Of a stretch of DNA of 64,000 nt, positions 36,243 through 43,420 are shown piece after piece. Source of the stretch: Aliarcobacter faecis (GTDB taxonomy: Bacteria > Campylobacterota > Campylobacteria > Campylobacterales > Arcobacteraceae); assembly GCF_013201705.1 (NCBI RefSeq), contig NZ_CP053837.1:620001-684000 (forward strand), read 5' to 3'. The position numbers were made by a program, and so were the translations under genes. Each line of letters opens with the position of its first letter. Within the stretch, counting starts at the first letter, position 1. The notes under the pieces were generated by a model that was not told the DNA's origin, searched no databases, and worked only from the letters and a program-made list of their open reading frames with translations.

Positions 36243-36464
36243 ATGATAGATGATACACTATTTTTTATGTTGATTGTTGGATTAATAATATCAGCTGGAA
36301 TGTTAATGCTCTTTATTTGGGCTGCAAAATCGGGACAGTTTGATGACTCTTCTAAGGTTACAAATGGTCTACTTTTTGATAGTGTTGAAGATTTAAATGA
36401 TGCAATAAAAAAAGAGACCTCTATAAAAGAAGCGAAAAAAGAGATAAAAAAAGAGGAAAAGTAA
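36243..36464 (+). CDS. ccoS: cbb3-type oxidase assembly protein CcoS
   Basis: 73 residues: one membrane span (about 6-28) followed by the CcoS signature WAAKSGQFDDSSKVTNGLLFD and a lysine/glutamate-rich tail. The family is required for heme and copper insertion into cbb3 oxidase. It lies 15 bases after ccoI in the usual ccoI-ccoS pair. The 3' end of the gene forms part of the terminator stem. Confidence 0.93.
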   Translation: MIDDTLFFMLIVGLIISAGMLMLFIWAAKSGQFDDSSKVTNGLLFDSVEDLNDAIKKETSIKEAKKEIKKEEK

Positions 36465-36480
36465 AAACTCCTCCTCTTTT
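36449..36480. terminator. Terminator between ccoS and cytochrome c
   Basis: Stem AAAAGAGGA / TCCTCTTTT at the convergent junction, followed on the plus strand by ATTTAG and on the minus strand by T-rich sequence. Probably serves both genes. Confidence 0.6.
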
Positions 36481-36500
36481 ATTTAGAAAAATAATTTTAA

Positions 36501-36791
36501 TTATTTACCCATATAATCAGCTAATGCTTTAATATCAGCATCAGTTAATTTAGCTACTTGACCTTTCATAAGAGCTTTCATTGGTCCACCATAAGAACCA
36601 TCTTTATACCCATGTAAAGCTTTTTCAATATCAGCTTTTGCTAAATTTGCTGGAACATGTGATTTACTTTGAGTCGTAACATTTACTTCACCTTTTACCC
36701 CATGACATGCTTTACATGTAGCGTAAGCCGCTGGTGCATCTGCAAATGCGAAAGCTGTTAATGCTACTGTTGCTAAAACTATTTTTTTCAT
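36501..36791 (-). CDS. Periplasmic monoheme cytochrome c (c553-like)
   Basis: 96 residues from ATG 36791, preferred over the ATG four codons earlier because GGAGAA sits just before it. A signal peptide MKKIVLATVALTAFAFA precedes a mature protein of about 79 residues. The heme-attachment motif is CKACH, and a methionine in the KALMKGQ segment can supply the sixth ligand. It is a class I cytochrome, probably an electron carrier to the cbb3 oxidase whose assembly genes are next door. Confidence 0.92.
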   Translation of the reverse strand: MKKIVLATVALTAFAFADAPAAYATCKACHGVKGEVNVTTQSKSHVPANLAKADIEKALHGYKDGSYGGPMKALMKGQVAKLTDADIKALADYMGK

Positions 36792-36823
36792 TGTATTCTC
36801 CATTAAAAATTAAGAAAAGTATT

Positions 36824-36988
36824 TTAGCTTTTTTTTCTTTTTTTATGCTTAATATTTTTCTTTAAATGTGCTATTGCAATTAGAAGTTTTACTTCTATTA
36901 TTCCAACACAAAAACTCCCTTTTATCGTACTTTTTACCTTTGGTAAATAAGTTTTTGTATCATACTTTTTTAAAATTGTATCATACAA
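36824..36988 (-). CDS. Candidate 54-residue basic small protein
   Basis: Open frame ending 32 bases upstream of the cytochrome c start. TTG at 36988 is the only plausible start; a GAGAG element lies about 15 bases upstream, which is weak. The frame stays open another 11 codons upstream without a start. The peptide begins MYDTILKKYDTKTYLPKVKS, has a hydrophobic centre (GSFCVGIIEVKLLIAIA) and a basic tail rich in Lys. Two YDT codon sets create a direct repeat in the DNA. Unrecognised; it could also be a chance frame or the remnant of a gene. Confidence 0.35.
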   Translation of the reverse strand: MYDTILKKYDTKTYLPKVKSTIKGSFCVGIIEVKLLIAIAHLKKNIKHKKRKKS

Positions 36989-36992
36989 TTTT
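36972..36992. repeat. Perfect 10-base inverted repeat with GTATCATAC half-sites
   Basis: AAAATTGTAT and ATACAATTTT flank a single C. GTATCATAC occurs at 36957-36965 and 36978-36986, spaced 21 bases, about two helical turns. Either a regulator binding site or a by-product of the overlapping small coding frame with its repeated YDT codons. Confidence 0.5.
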
Positions 36993-37070
36993 GTAATATT
37001 ACTCTCAAATCGTATAAAAAAAGTTTAAAGAAAATTTTTATTAAAAATTAACATTTTTCAAAATACTTTT

Positions 37071-37076
37071 TATAAT
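37071..37076 (+). promoter_or_regulatory. -10 box upstream of a 29-codon ORF
   Basis: TATAAT preceded by a T-run, 28 bases before the ATG at 37105. Confidence 0.5.
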
Positions 37077-37104
37077 TAAATATTAGAGTAAGGGAGTTGG
37101 AAAA

Positions 37105-37194
37105 ATGAAATATTACATTAGACATTACAATACGGAAAACTTGAAAAATGATAGTTTTGGAATGTACAAAAAAAGAAACAAATCCAAAAAATAA
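37105..37194 (+). CDS. Candidate 29-residue peptide
   Basis: ATG with AGGGAG nine bases upstream and a TATAAT box in front, so promoter, ribosome-binding site and start are all in place. The peptide begins MKYYIRHYNTENLKNDSFGM and ends in a basic stretch KKRNKSKK. A weak hairpin (ATCAAA / TTTGAT, then TTTTTT) lies about 15-45 bases after the stop. No family is recognised. The region 37195-37326 that follows also has a second TATAAT box (37272-37277) for the ABC ATPase gene. Confidence 0.45.
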   Translation: MKYYIRHYNTENLKNDSFGMYKKRNKSKK

Positions 37195-37326
37195 CGATTT
37201 TGAAAGATAATCAAAAAAAATTAATAAACTTTGATAATTTTTTAATAATTCTAAAATTTAACTTATCATTGTATAATATTTGTAAAGGATAAATATTAGA
37301 TGAAATAATTTTTAAAAAGGATAAAT

Positions 37327-37920
37327 TTGAGTGAAAATATATTAAAAATAGAGAATCTAAATTTTTTTTATAAAAAGAGTAAACCAATATTTAATAACTT
37401 TAATTTGGAGCTTAAAAAAGGTGAGTTAAAAACAATCTTTGGAAAAAGTGGAAGTGGAAAAACTACACTTTTTGAGTTGATTTTAGAAAATCTAAAACCA
37501 CAAACTGGAGAGATAAAGAGAGAGAAAACTGCTATTATATTTCAAGACCCTTTCTCTTCTTTTCATCCAACATATACTATTTATGAGCAGATAAAAGATA
37601 TTCTAAAAAGAGATTTTAAAGGTGAACTTGATACCATTTTGTCAAAATTAAGCCTTGAAATGGAACTTTTGTATAAAAAACCATATGAATTAAGTGGTGG
37701 ACAACTTCAAAGATGTTCTATTTTAAGAGCAATATTACTAAAACCAGATTTGCTTTTAGTAGATGAACCAACATCAGCTCTTGATAATATAATAGCTTAT
37801 GAAACAATGAAACTTCTTATCTCTTTGCTTGATAGTTGTGGAATTTTACTAGTAACTCACGATATGGATATGGCTTTATGGTGTAGTAATGAAATAATAA
37901 GGTTAGAAGATGCAAGATAG
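37327..37920 (+). CDS. Orphan ABC transporter ATP-binding protein (Opp/Nik type)
   Basis: 197 residues, a minimal ATPase domain. Walker A FGKSGSGKTTLFELI (about residue 38), Q-loop IIFQDPFSSFHPTYTIYEQI, signature LSGGQLQRCSILRAIL, Walker B LLLVDEPTSALD, H-loop VTHDMDMA. The FQDPFSS-P and YEQI features resemble peptide/nickel family ATPases. No permease or binding protein lies next to it. The start is TTG at 37327 with AAAAGGAT upstream. It overlaps hemH by 11 bases, suggesting a link with heme or metal supply, unproven. Confidence 0.83.
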   Translation: MSENILKIENLNFFYKKSKPIFNNFNLELKKGELKTIFGKSGSGKTTLFELILENLKPQTGEIKREKTAIIFQDPFSSFHPTYTIYEQIKDILKRDFKGELDTILSKLSLEMELLYKKPYELSGGQLQRCSILRAILLKPDLLLVDEPTSALDNIIAYETMKLLISLLDSCGILLVTHDMDMALWCSNEIIRLEDAR

Positions 37921-38851
37921 AAAAAAAGCTTTAGTTCTACTAAATATGGGTGGAGCTAGGAATAAAGATGAATTAAAAATGTTTTTAACAAATATGTTTA
38001 ATGATAAAAATATTTTAACAATAAATAGCAATATTTTAAGAAAATTTATAGCTTTTATAATTACAACAAAACGATTAAATGATGCTTGGAGTAATTATGA
38101 ATTAATAGGAAATAGTTCTCCTATAAATCCTTTAACTGTTAATTTAGTTGAAAAATGTAATGAAAAATTAACAGAGTATAAAACATATCAAGTTATGAGA
38201 TATACTCCACCTTTTGCAAAAGATGTAATAGAAGAGATTTTAAATGATAAAATGGAAGAGATAGTTCTTCTTCCTTTATATCCACAATACTCTACAACTA
38301 CTACAAAATCATCAGTTGAAGATTTCATAGATTTTTTACCATATAGTTTTGGTAAAAATATAAGATATATTGAAACTTTTTATAAAAATAGTATCTTTAA
38401 CTCTTGTATAGTTAATGAAATAGAGAAAAATATAAAAGAAAATAGTGATTTTAATTTAATCTTTTCAGCTCATGGACTTCCTCAAAAAATAGTTAATAAT
38501 GGTGACCCATATGAAAAACAGATGAAAGAGCATGTTGGAATTTTGAGTGAAATGCTTGAAAATAAAGGATTGAAATTTAAATCTATAAACTTAGCATATC
38601 AATCAAAAGTTGGACCATTAAAGTGGTTAGAGCCTTCACTTGAGGATATGTTGAAAAATTTTAAAGATGAAAAAGTGTTGATTTATCCACTCTCATTTAT
38701 TATTGATAACTCAGAAACAGATTTTGAACTTGATATAGAGTATAGACATATTTCAGAAGAGTTTGGAATAAAAGAGTATAAAGTTTGTAAATGTGTAAAT
38801 GATAGTGATAATTTTGTAGAAGCTATAAGAGATATTATAAAAAATAGCTGA
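37910..38851 (+). CDS. hemH: Ferrochelatase
   Basis: 313 residues. Inserts Fe2+ into protoporphyrin IX as the last step of protoheme synthesis at the membrane. Family motifs are LLNMGGARNKDELKMFL at the N-terminus, LPLYPQYSTTTTKSS, the catalytic-histidine FSAHGLPQKIVNNGDPYEKQ and YPLSFIIDNSETDFELDIEY. Translation is likely coupled to the preceding ABC ATPase. It serves the cytochrome-rich respiratory chain encoded around it. Confidence 0.95.
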   Translation: MQDRKKALVLLNMGGARNKDELKMFLTNMFNDKNILTINSNILRKFIAFIITTKRLNDAWSNYELIGNSSPINPLTVNLVEKCNEKLTEYKTYQVMRYTPPFAKDVIEEILNDKMEEIVLLPLYPQYSTTTTKSSVEDFIDFLPYSFGKNIRYIETFYKNSIFNSCIVNEIEKNIKENSDFNLIFSAHGLPQKIVNNGDPYEKQMKEHVGILSEMLENKGLKFKSINLAYQSKVGPLKWLEPSLEDMLKNFKDEKVLIYPLSFIIDNSETDFELDIEYRHISEEFGIKEYKVCKCVNDSDNFVEAIRDIIKNS

Positions 38852-38914
38852 TATTTTAATTTAAAAGAAAAATTACCTACTTTTAGCTAAAATCCACAAA
38901 AATTTATAAAGAAT

Positions 38915-38936
38915 GGTTTCCCTTTCTCGGGGAATC
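38915..38936 (+). promoter_or_regulatory. Leader hairpin upstream of ppaC
   Basis: GGTTTCCC and GGGGAATC pair through 8 base pairs (two G-U) around a TTTCTC loop, ending 16 bases before the ppaC ATG and next to its AAAGGAT ribosome-binding site. It is one of the few GC-rich stems in a spacer here. A translational control element is possible. Confidence 0.4.
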
Positions 38937-38952
38937 AAAAAAGGATACATTT

Positions 38953-39873
38953 ATGGCATTATATACATGTGGGCATATTATCCCAGATTCAGATTCAGTT
39001 TGTTCAGCTATTTCATTAGCATATTTATTAAATAAAATTGGTCGTCCAGCAACACCTGCAAGACAAGGAGAATTAAATCCAGAGACAAAATTTATTTTAG
39101 ATAAATTTGGTTTTGAAGCACCAGTTTTAAAAACTTCTTTTGCAGGGGATGAGCTTTTTATTACAGATTATTCAGATATTGCACAAGCTCCACAAGAGTT
39201 AGATAAAACAACAGTTGTTGGAATAGTTGATCATCATAAATTAGGTGATATTACAACTTCAGCACCACTTGAATGTTGGATTAGACCTGTTGGCTGTACA
39301 AATACAATTGTAAAAGAGATGTATGATTATCATAAAGTTGAAATTCCACAAAATATTGCTGCAATAATGATGTGTGCAATTTTATCTGATACAGTTATTT
39401 TTAAATCTCCAACATGTACACCTCTTGATATTCAAGTTGTACGTGAGTTATCAAAAATTTGTGGAATTGAAGATTTTGGTGCTTTAGGTATGGAGATGTT
39501 TAAAGTAAAATCAGAAGTTATTGGAACTCCAATTAGAGATTTAGTAATGAGAGATTACAAAAACTTTGATATGCATGGAAGTAAAGTTGGAGTTGGACAA
39601 TTAGAAGTTGTAGATGGAAGTGTATTTGACTCTATTAAAGATGAGTTAATGGCAGATATAAAAAGGGTAAAAGATGAGAGTAATCTTCATACAGTAGCAC
39701 TTTTATTAACTGATATTATGAAAGAGGGAAGTGAAGTTTTAGTGACTAGTGATGATACTTCAATCTTTGAAAAGGCATTTAACTGTAAACTTGAAGATGG
39801 AAAAGTTTGGTTAGATGGTTGTTTATCAAGAAAAAAACAGATTATTCCTTTCTTAGAACCTGCATTTGCTTAA
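38953..39873 (+). CDS. ppaC: Manganese-dependent (family II) inorganic pyrophosphatase
   Basis: 306 residues of the DHH superfamily. Metal-binding motifs are GHIIPDSDSVCSAI (His8, Asp12, Asp14), ITDYSD, the namesake VDHHKLGD, and a C-terminal DHHA2 domain with LSRKKQIIPFLEPAF at the end. It hydrolyses pyrophosphate in the cytoplasm. It is monocistronic: a leader hairpin precedes it and a strong terminator follows. Confidence 0.96.
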   Translation: MALYTCGHIIPDSDSVCSAISLAYLLNKIGRPATPARQGELNPETKFILDKFGFEAPVLKTSFAGDELFITDYSDIAQAPQELDKTTVVGIVDHHKLGDITTSAPLECWIRPVGCTNTIVKEMYDYHKVEIPQNIAAIMMCAILSDTVIFKSPTCTPLDIQVVRELSKICGIEDFGALGMEMFKVKSEVIGTPIRDLVMRDYKNFDMHGSKVGVGQLEVVDGSVFDSIKDELMADIKRVKDESNLHTVALLLTDIMKEGSEVLVTSDDTSIFEKAFNCKLEDGKVWLDGCLSRKKQIIPFLEPAFA

Positions 39874-39901
39874 AATATAAAGCCTTTTGGGCTTTATATT
39901 T
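39873..39901 (+). terminator. Terminator of ppaC
   Basis: Twelve-base arms AAATATAAAGCC and GGCTTTATATTT with a short loop, followed by TTT. Strong factor-independent terminator. Confidence 0.85.
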
Positions 39902-39982
39902 TTTAAACTACCTTTAGCTTCATTCTTGAAGCTCTTTAGGTTTTTGCTACTTTTTAAGGAATCTTTAAAAAAAGGATAAAAA

Positions 39983-41188
39983 ATGAAAAAACATTTAATA
40001 CAATTTTTAAAAGATATTGGAATTGAACCAACCTTTTTAACAATGAGTATTTCAATTCTACTAATTATTACTATAACAGCAATAGCTATTCATATCATAT
40101 TACATAAAATTATTTTAAAAAGTATAAAAAAAATTGATAAAAAAAATAGAAACTTTATAACTTCAAGTTTATTAGAATCAAACTTATTCCAAAGATTGGC
40201 TTTAGTTTTTCAAGGTTTAGTTGTATATTGGCAAACAACTATTTGGGTAGAAGATGGATATATGTATGAAACACTACTTACTATATCTCTTGTTTGGATA
40301 AGTATTTTTGGATTATTAGCTACATATTCGTTAATTGATAAGATTTTTAAAACACTTTATATTAAAACACAAACACCATTTTTTGCTATGCAAACTGTAA
40401 TTCAAAGTATTAAATTAGTTTTTGGGATTATATGTTTTATATATGTTATTTCTATTTTAATGGATAAATCACCAGTTGCTATTTTAAGTGGACTTGGAGC
40501 TATGTCAGCTGTTTTAATGTTGGTATTTAAGGATACAATTTTAGGATTTACTGCTGGATTACAATTATCTACAAATAAAATGGTTGAAATTGGGGATTGG
40601 ATAGAAATGCCAAAATATGGTGCAGATGGAGATATTATTGATATTGGATTAAATGTTGTAAAAGTAAGAAATTTTGATAAAACTATTACAACAATTCCTA
40701 CTTATGCACTTGTTTCAGACTCTTTTAAAAACTGGAGAGGAATGAGAGAATCAGGTGGTAGAAGAATAAAAAGAGCTATAAAAATTGATATAAATAGTAT
40801 AAAGTTTTTAGATGATAATGATATAAAAAGGCTTGAGAGGGCAAATCTTTTAGCACCATATTTGAAGAAAAAACAAGATGAAATTCAAGAGTATAATGAA
40901 AAAAATAATTTTGATTTAAGTGTTAGGGTAAATGGAAGAAGACTTACAAATATTGGAACTTTAAGAGCATATCTTGAAACATATTTAAAAAATCACCCAA
41001 ATATAAATAAAAACATGACAATTATGGTTAGACAATTAGCTCCAAATGAGTATGGAATACCACTTGAAATTTACTGTTTTACAGCAACAACAGTTTGGAT
41101 AGATTATGAGAATATCCAATCAGATATTTTTGACCATATTTACTCTGTTTTAGGTGATTTTGACATAAAGTCTTATCAATATAACTAA
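39983..41188 (+). CDS. MscS-family mechanosensitive channel
   Basis: 401 residues. Four to five membrane spans fill the first 190 residues; the pore-lining helix and beta domain include GLGAMSAVLMLVFKDTILGF, TNKMVEIGDWIEMP and DGDIIDIGLNVVKVRNFDKT. The length, long N-terminal membrane part and the TIPTYALVSDSFKNWRGM segment fit the YbdG/YnaI-like medium-sized group rather than minimal MscS. It releases solutes on hypo-osmotic shock. It stands alone. Confidence 0.9.
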   Translation: MKKHLIQFLKDIGIEPTFLTMSISILLIITITAIAIHIILHKIILKSIKKIDKKNRNFITSSLLESNLFQRLALVFQGLVVYWQTTIWVEDGYMYETLLTISLVWISIFGLLATYSLIDKIFKTLYIKTQTPFFAMQTVIQSIKLVFGIICFIYVISILMDKSPVAILSGLGAMSAVLMLVFKDTILGFTAGLQLSTNKMVEIGDWIEMPKYGADGDIIDIGLNVVKVRNFDKTITTIPTYALVSDSFKNWRGMRESGGRRIKRAIKIDINSIKFLDDNDIKRLERANLLAPYLKKKQDEIQEYNEKNNFDLSVRVNGRRLTNIGTLRAYLETYLKNHPNINKNMTIMVRQLAPNEYGIPLEIYCFTATTVWIDYENIQSDIFDHIYSVLGDFDIKSYQYN

Positions 41189-41262
41189 CTATATTTAAGT
41201 CAAAGCAAATTAAAAAAATTGTATTCTATATAGTTTTTAAAATTTATAAAAAAGGATATTAT

Positions 41263-41832
41263 ATGAAACACGAATTAATGAAATTACCATATGCTAGTTT
41301 AGCCCCACTAATGTCTGATGAGACTTTAGAGTATCACCACGGAAAACACCATAATACTTATGTTACAAACTTAAATAATCTTATTCCTGGAACAAAATAT
41401 GAAAATATGAGTTTAGAAGATATTATTAAAAGTTCTGAAGGTGGAGTATTTAATAATGCAGCACAAGTATTTAATCATGATTTCTTTTTCAATGGTTTAA
41501 CTCCAAATCAAGGTGCAATTCCATCATCAGTTGATGCAGCTTTAACAAAAACTTTTGGTTCAGTTGATAAATTTAAAGAGGAGTTTACAGCTAAAGCTAT
41601 TGGACAATTTGGTTCAGGTTGGGCTTGGTTAGTAAAAGATAGTGCTGGTGAGTTAAAAATTGTTACAACTTCAAATGCTGGCTGTCCAATAACTGATGGT
41701 TTAACACCAGTTTTAACATGTGATGTATGGGAACATGCATACTATATTGATACAAGAAATGCAAGACCAAAATTCTTAGAAAACTTCTGGCAACTTGTAA
41801 ACTGGGATGTTGTAGCTAGTAAATTAGCTTAA
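41263..41832 (+). CDS. sodB: Iron superoxide dismutase
   Basis: 189 residues. Metal ligands lie in EYHHGKHHNTYV (His26/27 region), VFNHDFFF, DVWEHAYY (Asp and His). The active-site glutamine is in NNAAQVFNHD, the Fe-type position. The usual AAQVWNHTFYW is altered to AAQVFNHDFFF, replacing two aromatic/Thr positions around the ligand histidine, so metal preference or redox tuning may be unusual. No signal peptide, so cytoplasmic. A -10-like TATTCTATATAG lies upstream. Confidence 0.94.
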   Translation: MKHELMKLPYASLAPLMSDETLEYHHGKHHNTYVTNLNNLIPGTKYENMSLEDIIKSSEGGVFNNAAQVFNHDFFFNGLTPNQGAIPSSVDAALTKTFGSVDKFKEEFTAKAIGQFGSGWAWLVKDSAGELKIVTTSNAGCPITDGLTPVLTCDVWEHAYYIDTRNARPKFLENFWQLVNWDVVASKLA

Positions 41833-41842
41833 TTTTCTTATT

Positions 41843-41870
41843 ATAAAAGTATGGTTTCTCATACTTTTAT
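41843..41870. terminator. Terminator between sodB and doxX
   Basis: ATAAAAGTATG / CATACTTTTAT, perfect 11-base stem with a GTTTCT loop at a convergent junction; works for either direction. Confidence 0.75.
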
Positions 41871-41890
41871 AAAACTATCTTCATAAAATT

Positions 41891-42307
41891 TTATTTTTTA
41901 TCAAAACTAAATTTTCCAGCTCCAATAAACATAATAGAAATAGAAGTTAATAGATATATTAATGCAAGTTCAATAACAGGGGCTCCTGTTTTCCCTAATG
42001 AAAATAGATCATTTCCATGAGCTAAAAAGATAGCAAAAACCATTGTTAAAGCAAAAAAGAGTGATGAAATTCTAGTATATAATCCAATAATTATTAAAAT
42101 AGGAAAAATAATCTCTCCAAAATATACACCATAGGCTAAAAACTCTGGTAGTCCAGCATTTGTAACTAAACCTTTAATTCCATCTATTCCATTAAAAAGT
42201 TTAAAAAAACCATGAAATAACATAAGACCTGCTATACTTACTCTTAAAATTAATTTACCAATATCTTCATTTAATACACAAGATAATTTATTTTCACAAC
42301 TTCTCAT
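41891..42307 (-). CDS. DoxX family membrane protein
   Basis: 138 residues, four membrane spans. The N-terminal stretch LILRVSIAGLMLFHGFFKLFNG and EIIFPILIIIGLYTRISSLF are typical of DoxX. Members are linked to thiosulfate oxidation or membrane redox stress systems in some bacteria, but the activity here is unknown. The gene is divergent from an AraC-type regulator with a perfect palindrome between them, so it may be the regulator's target. Confidence 0.88.
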   Translation of the reverse strand: MRSCENKLSCVLNEDIGKLILRVSIAGLMLFHGFFKLFNGIDGIKGLVTNAGLPEFLAYGVYFGEIIFPILIIIGLYTRISSLFFALTMVFAIFLAHGNDLFSLGKTGAPVIELALIYLLTSISIMFIGAGKFSFDKK

Positions 42308-42362
42308 AATAATCCTTTTATATAAATTTTGTGAATTCTAACTTTTTTATGATTAAACTAAC

Positions 42363-42374
42363 TACTAATTAGTA
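42363..42374. promoter_or_regulatory. Palindrome between doxX and the AraC regulator
   Basis: TACTAATTAGTA, a perfect 12-base palindrome 56 bases from doxX and 83 bases from the regulator start. Well placed as an operator, although short A/T palindromes are common by chance. Confidence 0.4.
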
Positions 42375-42456
42375 ATAATGTTTGAAAGATAGTTTAGAGT
42401 ATTTATTATTTCTTGGATACAATTTAATATTATTTAGGTCTATTGGAGTATAAAAG

Positions 42457-43236
42457 ATGAAAAATGGGATATTTAAAAACCCAAAATTAGATTTTATAGA
42501 GTTACGATATGTAAAAGATATTGAAAACTGTATAAAAATGCATCTACACGAAGAACTTACAATAACAGCAATAAAAAAAGGTTCATTAAATCTTATTTTT
42601 AATGATTCTTCAATGGAATTAAAACCAAATGAGATAGCTATTATAAATAGTCAAATTCCTCATTGTGCTACACTAAATAAAGAGTCAAAAGATGGTTATG
42701 TTTTATATTTAAAAAAAGAGTATTTAAGAAAAATAGATTTTGATTTTTTCTCATCTTATGAAATAATAAAACAAAAAAATATCTATAAAAGTTTTATAAA
42801 ACTATGTGATTGTTTACTAGATATTAAACTATCTTTAATAGAAAAAGAGGAGAGTTTTTATCTATTTTGTCTATCTTTTTTCTCTTTCGAACAAAAAGAA
42901 AAAGATTTTAAAGAAGAATCAACTTTGGCTTTAGATATTAAAAAATATTTAGATAAAAGTTATCTAGAAGAGATTATTTTAGAAGAGTTAGCTTTGAAGT
43001 TTGATTTAAGTATTGTTCATCTAATAAGAGTATTTAAAAAAGAGTTTGGACTTCCAATACACTCTTATATTTTAAATAAAAAAGTTCATCTAGCAAAAGA
43101 GTTAATAGCTTCAAATATACCAATAATTGAAGTTGCACAAAATAGTGGTTTTTTTGACCAAAGCCACTTAAATAGAAGTTTTAAAAGAATCTTTCAAATC
43201 ACACCCAAAGAGTACCAAAACAATATTTTTAAATAA
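42457..43236 (+). CDS. AraC family transcriptional regulator
   Basis: 259 residues. An N-terminal cupin-like sensor domain (about 1-150, with HLHEELTITAIKKGSLNL) is followed by two helix-turn-helix motifs of the AraC/XylS type (about 165-255), including LALKFDLSIVHLIRVFKKEFG and VAQNSGFFDQSHLNRSFKRIF. The ligand cannot be deduced. It is divergent from doxX and upstream of leuA, and could regulate either. Confidence 0.92.
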   Translation: MKNGIFKNPKLDFIELRYVKDIENCIKMHLHEELTITAIKKGSLNLIFNDSSMELKPNEIAIINSQIPHCATLNKESKDGYVLYLKKEYLRKIDFDFFSSYEIIKQKNIYKSFIKLCDCLLDIKLSLIEKEESFYLFCLSFFSFEQKEKDFKEESTLALDIKKYLDKSYLEEIILEELALKFDLSIVHLIRVFKKEFGLPIHSYILNKKVHLAKELIASNIPIIEVAQNSGFFDQSHLNRSFKRIFQITPKEYQNNIFK

Positions 43237-43273
43237 TGTTAATTTTGTACAAGATTTAATATTTTATAAAAGT

Positions 43274-43279
43274 TATAAT
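43274..43279 (+). promoter_or_regulatory. -10 box of the leader/leuA transcript
   Basis: TATAAT, 27 bases before the leader ATG at 43307. Confidence 0.55.
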
Positions 43280-43306
43280 ATGCAAAATTAAAAATAGGAG
43301 TTTATT

Positions 43307-43363
43307 ATGAGTGTAAATATTGTAAGAATTTTCATCTCTTTTTCTATCCTCTTCCTCTTCTAA
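43307..43363 (+). CDS. Candidate leuA leader peptide, 18 residues
   Basis: The peptide MSVNIVRIFISFSILFLF has ATG preceded by AGGAG at a good distance and a TATAAT box further up. It ends 57 bases before leuA. Its last six codons are TCT ATC CTC TTC CTC TTC. CTC is very rarely used for leucine in this window, where TTA and CTT dominate, so the two CTC codons could make translation sensitive to leucyl-tRNA supply. The NIVRIF start resembles the HIVRFI start of E. coli LeuL. No classic terminator/antiterminator pair is visible, so the control mechanism is uncertain. Confidence 0.5.
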   Translation: MSVNIVRIFISFSILFLF

Positions 43364-43420
43364 ATCTTTAATCAACCAAAATAAATTTACAAAAATCAAA
43401 ATATAAAAAAAGGAAAACCT

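Noticed and set aside
36950-36992. Canonical NikR operator
   Set aside because: TCATAC half-sites are present but the required GTATGA-N16-TCATAC order is not.
38860-38952. Fluoride riboswitch (crcB motif) before ppaC
   Set aside because: The hairpin is real, but the conserved GATG and pseudoknot blocks of the crcB motif could not be found by eye.
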